Shown: piece after piece, positions 50,847 to 59,026 of the stretch
Layout: each line of letters starts with the position of its first letter
Position numbering within the stretch: the stretch's first letter is position 1
From: JAKALX01 sp964508715
GTDB lineage: Bacteria > Chloroflexota > Dehalococcoidia > Tepidiformales > Tepidiformaceae
NCBI GenBank assembly: GCA_964508715.1
Contig: CAZDUX010000002.1
Coordinates: 124,001-188,000, forward strand
Length of the DNA stretch: 64,000 bases
Direction: 5' to 3'
Made by a program: the position numbers and the translations under genes
Notes under the pieces: generated by a model
Seen by the model: the letters and a program-made list of their open reading frames with translations, nothing else
Told to the model about the DNA's origin: nothing
Database searches by the model: none

Positions 50847-51725
50847 ATGCAGCCTATCGACCTTGCCGTGCTTGGTGGCTCCGGTTTCTATGAGATGCCG
50901 GGGCTCGAGGTGACCGAGGAGATCCTGGTGGATACCCCTTTCGGGTCCCCGAGCGATGCAATTTGGATCGGGATGCTCGAAGGGCGGCGGGTTGCCTTCC
51001 TTGCGCGCCACGGGCGATACCACACGCTCTTACCTTCGGAACTTCCACAGCGAGCGAACATGTGGGCGTTGAAGTCGCTGGGGATTGAACGCGTGCTCGC
51101 GATATCCGCGGTCGGAAGCCTGCGGGAAGACTACGCGCCGCTCGACATGGTGGTGCCCGGCCAGCTCATCGACCGAACGCGGGGAACGCGAGCAGGGACC
51201 TTCTTTGGAGACGGGCTGGTCGCCCACGTTGGCTTCGCTGACCCATTCTGTCCGGAAATGCGGGAAGCGGTGACGAAGGGGGCGCGAAGTGCAGGGGTGC
51301 CAACCCATGATGGTGGGACATACGTTGTCATCGAAGGGCCGGCGTTCGGGACGCGCGCCGAAAGCGAGCTGTACCGATCGTGGGGTGCGAGCGTCGTCGG
51401 AATGACAGCACTCCCGGAAGCGAAGCTGGCGCGCGAGGCAGAGCTCTGTTACGCGCTTCTCTCAGCGGTGACCGACTACGACGCATGGCATGATGAGCAC
51501 GAGGCTGTCGATGCAGCAACCGTCTTCGCCGTACTCCAGCAGAATGTCGAGGCAGGGCGTGCGGCAGTTCGCGAAATGGTGAAGGCGATGCCACTTGCGG
51601 GCAGCTGTGGCTGCAGGCACAGTCTCGATTCGGCCCTCGTGACGCTACCCGAGCACGTGCCAGCGGCGACGCTCGACCGGCTGGAGCCGATCCTGAAACG
51701 ACGCCTGGGGGCTGTGACGAGATGA
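50847..51725 (+). CDS. mtnP: S-methyl-5'-thioadenosine phosphorylase
   Basis: A 292-residue phosphorylase that splits methylthioadenosine into adenine and methylthioribose 1-phosphate. Motifs are AVLGGSGFYEMPG, FLARHGRYHTLLPSELPQRAN (phosphate and substrate loop; here broken at Gly), VVIEGPAFGTRAES and VGMTALPEAKLARE, with DYDAWH as the purine-binding Asp region. ATG 50847 fits the family; GTG 50829, 18 nt earlier, is possible. A TAGACT at 50806-50811 is the likely -10. The stop overlaps the PfkB gene by 4 bp. Confidence 0.94.
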   Translation: MQPIDLAVLGGSGFYEMPGLEVTEEILVDTPFGSPSDAIWIGMLEGRRVAFLARHGRYHTLLPSELPQRANMWALKSLGIERVLAISAVGSLREDYAPLDMVVPGQLIDRTRGTRAGTFFGDGLVAHVGFADPFCPEMREAVTKGARSAGVPTHDGGTYVVIEGPAFGTRAESELYRSWGASVVGMTALPEAKLAREAELCYALLSAVTDYDAWHDEHEAVDAATVFAVLQQNVEAGRAAVREMVKAMPLAGSCGCRHSLDSALVTLPEHVPAATLDRLEPILKRRLGAVTR

Positions 51726-52645
51726 CACTATTGGTCGCGGGTTGGGTGGCGATCGACGAGATCGAGACGCCGTTTGCCAGGGTCCACAACCAGCTCGGGG
51801 GGAGTGCGACGTGTGCCGCACTTGCCGCCGCGCTCTTCACGGATGTCCGGTTACTGGCGGCAGTCGGCGAGGATTTCCCCGACAGCCACCGGCGCCAGTT
51901 TGAAGGCCGGAGGATTGATCTTGCCGGCGTCACGGTAGAGCCGGGTGAGACGAGCCGGTGGGGCTGCCGGTATCACTACGACATGAACTCGCGGGACACC
52001 CTCTATACGGTGGTTGGGGTGAACGAGAACTGGGAACCTTCCCTGCCGGCAGGCTGGGAGCACTCGGAGACAGCGTTCCTGGCAGCAGGTCACCCACTCC
52101 TCCAGCGGGGAATCATCAATTCGTTGACAGCGCCCAAAGCAACCATGGTGGACACCATCAAGTTCTTCATCGACGGCGCATTGCCCGAACTCCACGAGAC
52201 GATGAAGCACGCCGATTTCGTGGCGGTGAACGAAAGCGAAGCTCGCGAACTGGCAAAGACCCCCAGCATTGCAAAGGCAGGACGCGCGTTGTTGCAGGGC
52301 GGAGCGCGAGGGGTGCTGATCAAGCTCGGTGAATACGGGGCCGCCTACTTGAGTGCAGAAGACTACTTCGTGGCGCCGGGATACCCACTCGAGGAGGTGG
52401 TCGACCCAACCGGAGCAGGAGATGCGTTTGCCGGCGGATTCCTTGGCTATCTCGATAGCGCACCATCGGTGAGTCCCGCAGAGGTTCGGAAAGGGATCAT
52501 CTATGCCTCGGCTGTTGCATCGTTCCAGGTGGAGGGCTTCGGCCCCTCGCGTATGCTGACGTTGACCCGCGACGAGGTGGAGGAGCGCTACCGGGAGTTC
52601 CGGCGCTTCACCCACTTCGAGCCCTGGGACGAGGCTATCGAATAA
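51722..52645 (+). CDS. PfkB family carbohydrate/nucleoside kinase
   Basis: A 307-residue ribokinase-like kinase. The N-terminal substrate region has HNQLGGSATCAALAAAL, and the C-terminal catalytic motif is DPTGAGDAFAGGFLGYL with Asp as base. The ATG overlaps mtnP (ATGA). Context suggests adenosine kinase, since AhcY two genes downstream releases adenosine, or a methylthioribose/ribose kinase linked to MtnP. The sequence alone does not decide. It is likely translated with mtnP and the GNAT gene, whose start overlaps its stop. Confidence 0.88.
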   Translation: MTLLVAGWVAIDEIETPFARVHNQLGGSATCAALAAALFTDVRLLAAVGEDFPDSHRRQFEGRRIDLAGVTVEPGETSRWGCRYHYDMNSRDTLYTVVGVNENWEPSLPAGWEHSETAFLAAGHPLLQRGIINSLTAPKATMVDTIKFFIDGALPELHETMKHADFVAVNESEARELAKTPSIAKAGRALLQGGARGVLIKLGEYGAAYLSAEDYFVAPGYPLEEVVDPTGAGDAFAGGFLGYLDSAPSVSPAEVRKGIIYASAVASFQVEGFGPSRMLTLTRDEVEERYREFRRFTHFEPWDEAIE

Positions 52646-53556
52646 TGGCCGCAGGCGAGGCGCGCTGGCAGGGAGTCGCCGGGAAGGACCCGGATTTCGT
52701 CGTCCAGCCCCTGCGCGACCCCGCACAGATCCGGGAGTTGCTCGCACCACGGGTGGAATACACGGCCTACGCACTCGGACAACTCGAGCCTGCGTTATTC
52801 GTGCGGACACGGTGGTTCTGGGCCCGGGGCACAACCGGTACAGGGCTCGTGCTGCACAGCCGGGGCGGCCTCGGTGACGCGACGTTCGTGATGGGCGACC
52901 CGGATGCCGTCGCTGCAATCCTGTCGATCCAGCCAGGGAATGCACACACCTACGCGACGTGCCAGCCGCAGCACCTCGATGCTCTGAAGCAGGTCTACCG
53001 GCTCGCTAATCAGCAACCCATGATCCGGATGAGTGTGACGAGCGGTGAGTTCCAGGGAGTATCGCGCGTACCGACGGTTGCGCTGGGTGGTGTCGACATC
53101 CGGCGCATCAACAGCCTCTACGGGAGTGAGGGTGGCCCGAGTTACTACATCCCGGAGCATATCGACGCGGGTGTCTATCGTGGTGTGGTGATCGAGGGGC
53201 GGCTGGTTGCCATCGCCGGCACGCATGTCGTATCGCGGCAGGAACGGGTTGCGGTCGTTGGAAACGTATTTACCCACCCGGCCTACCGGGGGTACGGCTT
53301 CGCCACGGCGGTCACAAGTGCCGTGACGACAGAATTGCTCAACTACTGCAAGACGGTCGTACTCACGGTAGACCCCCACAACTCGCCGGCGGTGGCCGCG
53401 TATCACCGGCTGGGGTACCGGGAGGTGTGCCAGCTGGTGGAGGCAAGCGCAGCGAGGAAGGATCCGTCGGGGCTCGGCTCGGCGTTGCGGCGGTGGCGAG
53501 CGGCTATCCGAGGCCGAAAGTATGATGGATTCTTCGTGACGCTCTCCGGGCACTGA
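52645..53556 (+). CDS. GNAT family N-acetyltransferase
   Basis: A 303-residue protein whose last about 130 residues are a GNAT domain: VAVVGNVFTHPAYRGYGFAT (acetyl-CoA loop R-x2-G-x-G/A type) and NSPAVAAYHRLGYREVCQ. The N-terminal half is an unassigned domain that may set specificity. Its ATG shares one base with the preceding stop (TAATG). It is within the methylthioadenosine/SAH block, but a direct role there is not apparent. Confidence 0.85.
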   Translation: MAAGEARWQGVAGKDPDFVVQPLRDPAQIRELLAPRVEYTAYALGQLEPALFVRTRWFWARGTTGTGLVLHSRGGLGDATFVMGDPDAVAAILSIQPGNAHTYATCQPQHLDALKQVYRLANQQPMIRMSVTSGEFQGVSRVPTVALGGVDIRRINSLYGSEGGPSYYIPEHIDAGVYRGVVIEGRLVAIAGTHVVSRQERVAVVGNVFTHPAYRGYGFATAVTSAVTTELLNYCKTVVLTVDPHNSPAVAAYHRLGYREVCQLVEASAARKDPSGLGSALRRWRAAIRGRKYDGFFVTLSGH

Positions 53557-53625
53557 GTGCCGGCGTCCGTTTCACACTCATCACTGACCACCGCACGCGC
53601 GGAGCCATTTGAGAGGTACCTGCAG

Positions 53626-54888
53626 ATGACCGTCCCCAACGACATTGCGAACCATAGCCTGGCGCCCGAGGGGGTGAAGCGCATCGAGTGGGCGAACCGC
53701 GAGATGCCGGTTCTTTCACTCATCCGTGAACGGTTCCAGCGGGAGAAGCCGCTACAGGGGATTCGGATGACGGCCTGCCTGCACGTAACGACGGAGACGG
53801 CGAACCTCGCTATTACCCTGCGAGACGGCGGAGCAGAGCTGCGTGTCTGCGCGAGTAACCCCCTTTCGACACAGGACGACGTTGCGGCGGCACTCGTGAA
53901 CGAGTACGGCATCCCGGTCTTCGCGATCTGCGGAGAGGACAACGAGACTTACTACAAGCACATCCACCAGGCGCTGGAGCACCGCCCACAGCTTACGATG
54001 GACGACGGCGCGGATGTCGTCGCCGTCCTCCACAAGGACCGGCGAGACCTGCTTCCAAACGTGGCCGGCGGGACGGAAGAGACGACGACGGGCGTCATCC
54101 GGCTACGGGCGATGGCGGCCGATGGTGCACTCGGCTACCCCATCGTGGCGATCAACGAAGCGGACACCAAGCACCTCTTCGACAACCGCTACGGAACCGG
54201 GCAATCGACGATGGACGGTATCATCCGGGCGACGAACGTATTAATCGCGGGAAAGATCGTGGTGGTTGCGGGTTACGGGTGGTGTGGCCGGGGCGTCGCA
54301 AGCCGGGCTCGGGGACTGGGCGCACAGGTCATCGTGACGGAAGTGGATCCGATCAAGGCGCTCGAAGCGGTGATGGACGGGTATCGCGTGATGCCGATGT
54401 CGGAGGCGGCTCCGATCGGCGATATCTTCGTGACGCTCACCGGCGACTGCAATGTGATTGATCGCGACGACCTGGAGGGCATGAAGGATGGCGCGATCAT
54501 GGCGAACAGCGGCCACTTCGACAGCGAGATCAACCTCAAGGCATTGCGGGCACTCTCAGAAGGGACGCGGAGGGTTCGGGAATCGGTGGACGAATACCGG
54601 ATGCAGGACGGCCGGAAGCTCTATCTGCTGGGCGAGGGCCGGCTCGTGAACCTGGCGGCGGCCGAGGGCCATCCGGCAGCGGTGATGGATATGTCGTTCG
54701 CGAACCAGGCCCTGGGTGCCGAATGGATCGCGCAGAACGCGAAGAAGCTCGAGAAGAAGGTCTATGAGCTGCCACACGAGGTGGACGAGGAGATCGCCGC
54801 GCTGAAACTGAAGGCGATGGGCGTCAGCATCGACTACCTGACCGAGGAGCAGCGGCGGTACCTGACGAGCTGGCAAGAGGGCACGTAG
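53626..54888 (+). CDS. ahcY: Adenosylhomocysteinase
   Basis: A 420-residue NAD-dependent enzyme that hydrolyses S-adenosylhomocysteine to adenosine and homocysteine, removing the inhibitor of methyl transfer. Features: RMTACLHVTTETANLAITL, ICGEDNETYYKHI, the NAD-binding VVAGYGWCGRGVASRARGLGA and MANSGHFDSEIN. It lacks the roughly 40-residue insert of the long bacterial form. ATG 53626 has GAGAGG upstream. Only 69 nt separate it from the GNAT stop, too little for a typical SAH riboswitch, and none is recognised. Confidence 0.96.
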   Translation: MTVPNDIANHSLAPEGVKRIEWANREMPVLSLIRERFQREKPLQGIRMTACLHVTTETANLAITLRDGGAELRVCASNPLSTQDDVAAALVNEYGIPVFAICGEDNETYYKHIHQALEHRPQLTMDDGADVVAVLHKDRRDLLPNVAGGTEETTTGVIRLRAMAADGALGYPIVAINEADTKHLFDNRYGTGQSTMDGIIRATNVLIAGKIVVVAGYGWCGRGVASRARGLGAQVIVTEVDPIKALEAVMDGYRVMPMSEAAPIGDIFVTLTGDCNVIDRDDLEGMKDGAIMANSGHFDSEINLKALRALSEGTRRVRESVDEYRMQDGRKLYLLGEGRLVNLAAAEGHPAAVMDMSFANQALGAEWIAQNAKKLEKKVYELPHEVDEEIAALKLKAMGVSIDYLTEEQRRYLTSWQEGT

Positions 54889-55091
54889 GCCCTTCAATTC
54901 GCGGTGCTGGCACAGTGTCACGGGGTGCGTCCCACTCCCTGTGAAGCGCTGGCGGATTACCGTTGGATTCCGAGTTGGTTCGCGCCACGATGGAGCCGCA
55001 GGCTCGCTCGCAGCGACTGTAGCACGATGAGCCACGACTTTGAGCTCTAACGTGCGCCCCTGGTTGGCACTTTCCCCGGCGGGCGCGGGGG

Positions 55092-55298
55092 CTACCGCAG
55101 TGAAATGGACGCAGCCTCTTCCTTCACAAGGGCAGCGATACGAGCGGAGGGAATGCCGATCGCACGCGCAGCTTCATCGATCCGATAGCTGTAGTACTGA
55201 TCGGTAAGGCCAATGGCGTTGAGACGGACTCGAAGGCCCGGGCGAAGACGAAGGAGTTCGTAGACGGATGCAGTATCGGGGTAGGTGGCGGTAGTCAT
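55092..55298 (-). CDS. Small conserved-looking protein of unknown function
   Basis: A 68-residue soluble protein: MTTATYPDTASVYELLRLRPGLR, a middle helix (NAIGLTDQYYSYRIDEAARAIG) and a C-terminal helix (ARIAALVKEEA). The layout recalls DUF1858/ScdA-N-like domains, where a helix is followed by a turn before a cofactor-binding loop, but no Cys or His is present. GGCTGAGAG lies just before the ATG. The 203-nt gap to ahcY (54889-55091) shows no gene or clear terminator. Confidence 0.55.
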   Translation of the reverse strand: MTTATYPDTASVYELLRLRPGLRVRLNAIGLTDQYYSYRIDEAARAIGIPSARIAALVKEEAASISLR

Positions 55299-55379
55299 CT
55301 CTCAGCCTCCGGGCGGGCATGTGTCTGGCGGGAGGATTCGACTGTTCGAGGGTACGCCCGCGGTGGCGCGGAGTCAGCG

Positions 55380-55392
55380 GTTTGGACCAAAC
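55380..55392. promoter_or_regulatory. 13-bp perfect palindrome, possible operator
   Basis: GTTTGG-A-CCAAAC lies 82-94 nt upstream of the small gene starting at 55298 and about 75 nt beyond the CoA-transferase stop. Short palindromes like this can be repressor sites, but there is no second copy nearby and no known match. Confidence 0.25.
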
Positions 55393-55466
55393 ATTGACGA
55401 AAGTTGCATAGGGGTCATCGGCCAGGCCGATAGCACCGGTAGCGGTACGGCGCTCACTCGAAAATC

Positions 55467-56675
55467 TCAGGATTCGACTTCGGCGAGCACTTCACCGGTA
55501 TGTTCGCCGAGGCGTGGCGCCGGACGGCGGAGTTCCCACGGTGTGGCACTGAAGATGTAGGGCGCACCTGGCATGAGGGCGTCGCCATCGAGACCTTCGC
55601 CGGTGGCGGGCACAAAGAAGCCGCGATCGTGGAGGTGGGGGTCGTCGAGTGTCTCATCGGGGGAGCGGACGATACCCCATGCCTGGCCACGCTCCTGGCC
55701 GCCGCGATAGATCTCCTCTGCAGTGTGGGAGTGGAAGAAGCGGTGCACTTCTGCATTGATCTCGGCGGCCTCGGGGCTTCCGCGGCCCGGCTGACGGTTT
55801 CGCGGGTCATCGAATCGCGGCTCGTCGAAGTTCACGCCGTAGCCTTCAGACCGGAACCACTGCTTGATCTTCTTCCAGCTGGCGTTGTCGCGGCCGATAC
55901 CAAAGACATTGACCAGGCCGTCGCTGGCCTCGTGAATCCATGGTTCGGTGCGCTGGACAGAAGCATGGCGGCCGGTCTGACGAATGATGTCCTGTCGCTT
56001 GTAGAACCAGTAAGGGAGGCCGACTTCGGTGGTGGCGTTCAGTGCTTCGTGCATCGAGACATCGACGTACTGGCCCTCCCCGGTTGCGTCACGGTAAATG
56101 AGGGCAGCGAGGATACCCATCGCGGCGTAGTGGCAGGCCGTCTGGTAGCCCTGGTCACCGTGGCCGCGGATGGGTGGGGCACCAGGGGCGTCCCCGGGAT
56201 CGTACCCGTTCATGTTCATGTTGCCCCCGAGGGCGAGGGCGACCATGTCGCTCGACCGGTAATCACTCCAGGGACCGTCCTGGCCGAATGGCGTAATCGA
56301 GCAGAAGATAAGCGCCGGGCGCTGGTCGCGCAGGGCCGGGTAGCCCAGGCCGAGCCCGGGGAGCCGGCCCGGCGCGCCATCTTCCACGACGATATCGGCC
56401 GTGGATATCAGGACACGCAGGCGGTCACGGTCAGGCTCCTCATTCGTGTAGTTGAGGACGACAGAGCGCTTGTTGGTGTTGTGGTACCAGAAGTTGAGTG
56501 ATCGGTTCGGCCCGGGAATATCGCGGACGAAGGGACCGATTCGCCGGGCAGAGGAACCTTCCGGTGGCTCGACTTTGATGACATCCGCACCGAGATCGGC
56601 AAGGAGTTTGCCCGCGTACTGGCCGAGTTCGTCGCAAAGTTCAATGACGCGGAGGCCAGCGAGCGGGCCGCTCAC
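55467..56675 (-). CDS. CaiB/BaiF family CoA-transferase
   Basis: A 402-residue single-domain class III CoA-transferase: GLRVIELCDELGQYAGKLLADLGADVIKVEP at the start (read as two parts), NTNKRSVVLNYTNEE, and the catalytic Asp in GEGQYVDVSMHEAL. It would move CoA between carboxylic acids through an aspartyl-CoA thioester. GTG 56675 overlaps the stop of the upstream sister gene (GTGA), so the two subunits are made together and may form a heteromer. C-terminal residues RLGEHTGEVLAEV are typical. Confidence 0.9.
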   Translation of the reverse strand: MSGPLAGLRVIELCDELGQYAGKLLADLGADVIKVEPPEGSSARRIGPFVRDIPGPNRSLNFWYHNTNKRSVVLNYTNEEPDRDRLRVLISTADIVVEDGAPGRLPGLGLGYPALRDQRPALIFCSITPFGQDGPWSDYRSSDMVALALGGNMNMNGYDPGDAPGAPPIRGHGDQGYQTACHYAAMGILAALIYRDATGEGQYVDVSMHEALNATTEVGLPYWFYKRQDIIRQTGRHASVQRTEPWIHEASDGLVNVFGIGRDNASWKKIKQWFRSEGYGVNFDEPRFDDPRNRQPGRGSPEAAEINAEVHRFFHSHTAEEIYRGGQERGQAWGIVRSPDETLDDPHLHDRGFFVPATGEGLDGDALMPGAPYIFSATPWELRRPAPRLGEHTGEVLAEVES

Positions 56676-57904
56676 ATCAGTACCCCATTCGCCACGTGCG
56701 CATCGATCTCCGCCTCCGAGAGGCCGAGGACCTCGCGAAGGACCTCGCGGGTGTGTTCGCCAAGGAGCGGCGAAGCACTGCGCAGTACACCGGGACTGGC
56801 CGAAAGGCGCGGGGCGATACCGTCGTATTCGGTATCGCCCAACTCGGGATGGGGAAGGATGCTCCACCAGCCACGTGCCCGCAGTTGCGCGTCACGTTCG
56901 AAGCGATCACCCGGCTTCTGGCAGACACCGGCCCGAACGCCCGCGGCCTGGAGAATCTGCATCGCTTCGTAGTCGGTGAACTCGGAGGTCCAGGCTTCGA
57001 TACGAGCATCGAGTTCGTCCTGGTTGGCGAGGCGGCTGGCGTTCGTCGCGAAACGGGGGTCAGCGGCCCACTCAGGTTCGTCCATGGCACGGACGAGGGC
57101 CTCCCACTCGGCATCATTCATGACGGCCAGGGCGATCCATCGGTCATCGCCAGCGCAGGCATATGTCTTATGGGGGGCGACGGCGGGCTCCCAGGCGCGG
57201 TTTCCGGGCGGCATCCCATCGCGACGCCAGCTGCGGCCGTTGACTGTCTTGTCGAGAACGGCGGGACCATTGAGGACAATGCCGGCTTCGACCTGGGAGA
57301 TGTCGATCTGCTGGCCCTCGCCAGTCCGATTGCGATGATGGAGAGCCGCCATGATGGCGACAGCAGCGGTGTAGCCAGCCGTGTGATCCATGTAACTGTA
57401 GCCCCACCCGGCCGGTGGCTTACCAGGGAGGCCGGAGGTGAAGGTGAGGCCACTCAGCGCCTGGGCGGTTGGGCCCCAGGTGGTGAACTCCCTGTCGCGG
57501 CCGCTGTGGCCGAAGCCGGAGATGGCACAGTAGACCAGGCGCGGATTGATAGCGCGAAGCCTGTCCCAGCCGAGGCCCCAGGACTCGAGAACCCCGGACG
57601 AGAAGTTCTCGACGAGGACGTCGCTGACAGCGATGAGCCGTTCGAGGAGCTCCATGCCATCGGGGTGGCGGGCGTTGAGGAGAATGCTCTTCTTGTTGCG
57701 ATTGAAGTGGTTGAAGAAGCCGCTGTTGTTGAGATTGGGCGCGTCGCCGACGATGGGGCGGCCGAGGCGGATCGAGTCGGCGGCCTGTTCGTGCTCAACA
57801 CGAATAACCTCGGCCCCAAAATCGGCAAGGAAGCGGGTGGCGGACGGCCCGGCGATGACCCAGGTGAGGTCGCAAACGCGGACACCCTGGAGGGGAGGCG
57901 GCAT
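56672..57904 (-). CDS. CaiB/BaiF family CoA-transferase
   Basis: A 410-residue class III CoA-transferase with GVRVCDLTWVIAGPSATRFL, FNRNKKSILLNARHPDG and the catalytic Asp in GEGQQIDISQVEAG. A TAGAAT box ends 7 nt before ATG 57904, indicating a leaderless start for this two-gene operon. It and its downstream partner correspond to the two halves found fused in the genes at 42038 and 45610, which makes them a useful comparison. Both halves here keep Asp. Confidence 0.9.
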   Translation of the reverse strand: MPPPLQGVRVCDLTWVIAGPSATRFLADFGAEVIRVEHEQAADSIRLGRPIVGDAPNLNNSGFFNHFNRNKKSILLNARHPDGMELLERLIAVSDVLVENFSSGVLESWGLGWDRLRAINPRLVYCAISGFGHSGRDREFTTWGPTAQALSGLTFTSGLPGKPPAGWGYSYMDHTAGYTAAVAIMAALHHRNRTGEGQQIDISQVEAGIVLNGPAVLDKTVNGRSWRRDGMPPGNRAWEPAVAPHKTYACAGDDRWIALAVMNDAEWEALVRAMDEPEWAADPRFATNASRLANQDELDARIEAWTSEFTDYEAMQILQAAGVRAGVCQKPGDRFERDAQLRARGWWSILPHPELGDTEYDGIAPRLSASPGVLRSASPLLGEHTREVLREVLGLSEAEIDAHVANGVLM

Positions 57905-57911
57905 GGAGCCG

Positions 57912-57917
57912 ATTCTA
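57912..57917 (-). promoter_or_regulatory. -10 box (TAGAAT) of the CoA-transferase pair, leaderless type
   Basis: TAGAAT on the minus strand is followed by 7 nt and the ATG at 57904. Confidence 0.55.
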
Positions 57918-57955
57918 CGCGCGACGCCGGGAGCCGCGCGAGAGGGTAATGATGA

Positions 57956-58185
57956 GTGACGAGCGACGGGACTGCACTCGGGCTCGGAACGGCACTGACG
58001 ACGATGCACCGGACGAACGAGCCCAGGGTGCAAGAACTGCTGGGAATTCCCGAGACGGTGCAGACGGCGGCGCTCATCCCGGTCGGTTGACCCAAGGGGA
58101 AGTTCGGGGCGGGGCTGCGGAAGCCGGTGATTGGCACCCGCTGGCCACGGAGCTGGAGGGCAAACACCTGCGTGGCTGCTGATTG
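57956..58185 (+). pseudogene. Nitroreductase family remnant (C-terminal part only)
   Basis: In the frame starting at 57956 the translation reads ALGLGTALTTMHRTNEPRVQE, then LLGIPETVQTAALIPVG, an in-frame TGA at 58088-58090, and PKGKFGAGLRKPV. This is the usual C-terminus of nitroreductases (GLGTxLTT...LGIP...ALIPLGYPKGxFGxxxRxPV) with a stop where the Tyr codon should be. The FMN-binding N-terminal two thirds are absent, and the frame opens only 6 nt before. The whole gap 57905-58338 holds nothing else except the minus-strand promoter at 57912 and the ferredoxin leader. Confidence 0.7.
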
Positions 58186-58338
58186 CAAGCAAGACGCCGT
58201 TCGAGGTCACCGCCCGGTCATCCGGCGGGCGTCGCCGGCCCTTGTGGACGCGGGATGACCGACCCGGTGGTGGCTTCCAGCGCCCCGCTGCCAGAGGTGC
58301 TATCCTCGTAGGGTCACATCCGTCGAGAGGTTTCGGTC

Positions 58339-58851
58339 TTGGCGTACTCCATCATCGACACGTGCATCGGCTGCACAGCCTGCACGAAGCGCTGCCCAAC
58401 GAATGCAATCACGGGCGAGCGCAATCAGCTCCACGTCATCGATCCGACGCTGTGCATCGACTGCGGTGCCTGCGGCGTTGTCTGCCCGCCCGAGGCGATC
58501 CTCGACAAGTTCGGTGAAGTCTGCCGCGGGCTCAAGAAGAACGAGTGGCCGCATTCGGTCACAATCGAAGAGAAGTGCATTGGGTCGGGCTGTGAGCTCT
58601 GCATCAACATCTGCCCATTCGATGCACTGAGCCTGCAATTCAACGAGCGGATCGACGACTTCTTCGGGGTTAGCACGGTGGACCTCAAGAAGTGCACCGG
58701 CTGCCGGCTCTGCGAAGACGTCTGCGGTTGGGACGCGATCCATATCTTCCCGCTCCAGGACGAGATGTTGAAGGACTGGAGCGAACTGACACCGGAAGAG
58801 CAGGTACTGGTGAAAGCAGCCCGTGAAGCCAAGGCGATCCAGGGCTTCTAA
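58339..58851 (+). CDS. Polyferredoxin-like 4Fe-4S protein
   Basis: A 170-residue iron-sulfur protein with four Cys groups: CIGCTACTKRCP and CIDCGACGVVCPP (a 2[4Fe-4S] N-terminal pair), CIGSGCELCINICP (an expanded group) and CTGCRLCEDVCGWDA. It would pass electrons between redox enzymes; the partner is not visible. The start is TTG 58339 with GAGAGG upstream. The stop codon TAA lies inside the CTAA target duplication of the IS element that follows directly, so the coding sequence is intact but its original 3' region and terminator (60148) are now 1.27 kb away. Confidence 0.88.
   Translation: MAYSIIDTCIGCTACTKRCPTNAITGERNQLHVIDPTLCIDCGACGVVCPPEAILDKFGEVCRGLKKNEWPHSVTIEEKCIGSGCELCINICPFDALSLQFNERIDDFFGVSTVDLKKCTGCRLCEDVCGWDAIHIFPLQDEMLKDWSELTPEEQVLVKAAREAKAIQGF
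58848..58851. repeat. IS target-site duplication, left copy (CTAA)
   Basis: CTAA here and at 60119-60122 flank the IS exactly. CTAA fits the YTAR target preference of IS5-group elements. Confidence 0.8.
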
Positions 58852-58863
58852 GGATTCGCTGAT
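58852..58863 (+). repeat. IS left terminal inverted repeat
   Basis: GGATTCGCTGAT starts directly after the left CTAA and matches the right end in inverted orientation over 12 bp. Confidence 0.85.
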
Positions 58864-59026
58864 CATTGGCGTTCATAGACGGCGAGGACGGCAGAGACGG
58901 GGCTGGGTGGCTATTGACGCCGGGTGCACGGGGTCCTGGCGACGGATTTTGGCCACTCGCGGGCCATCTGCCCCTCTTTGTGGGGCATTTTTATGGTTTT
59001 GAACAGGCTTTCGCCCGGCCTCTGAC

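Noticed and set aside
53557..53625. SAH riboswitch before ahcY
   Set aside because: Only 69 nt separate the genes and no pseudoknot-like pairing typical of that riboswitch could be recognised.
56696..57949. Plus-strand frame of 417 codons opposite a CoA-transferase
   Set aside because: Shadow of the CoA-transferase with its catalytic Asp motif; no start signal of its own.
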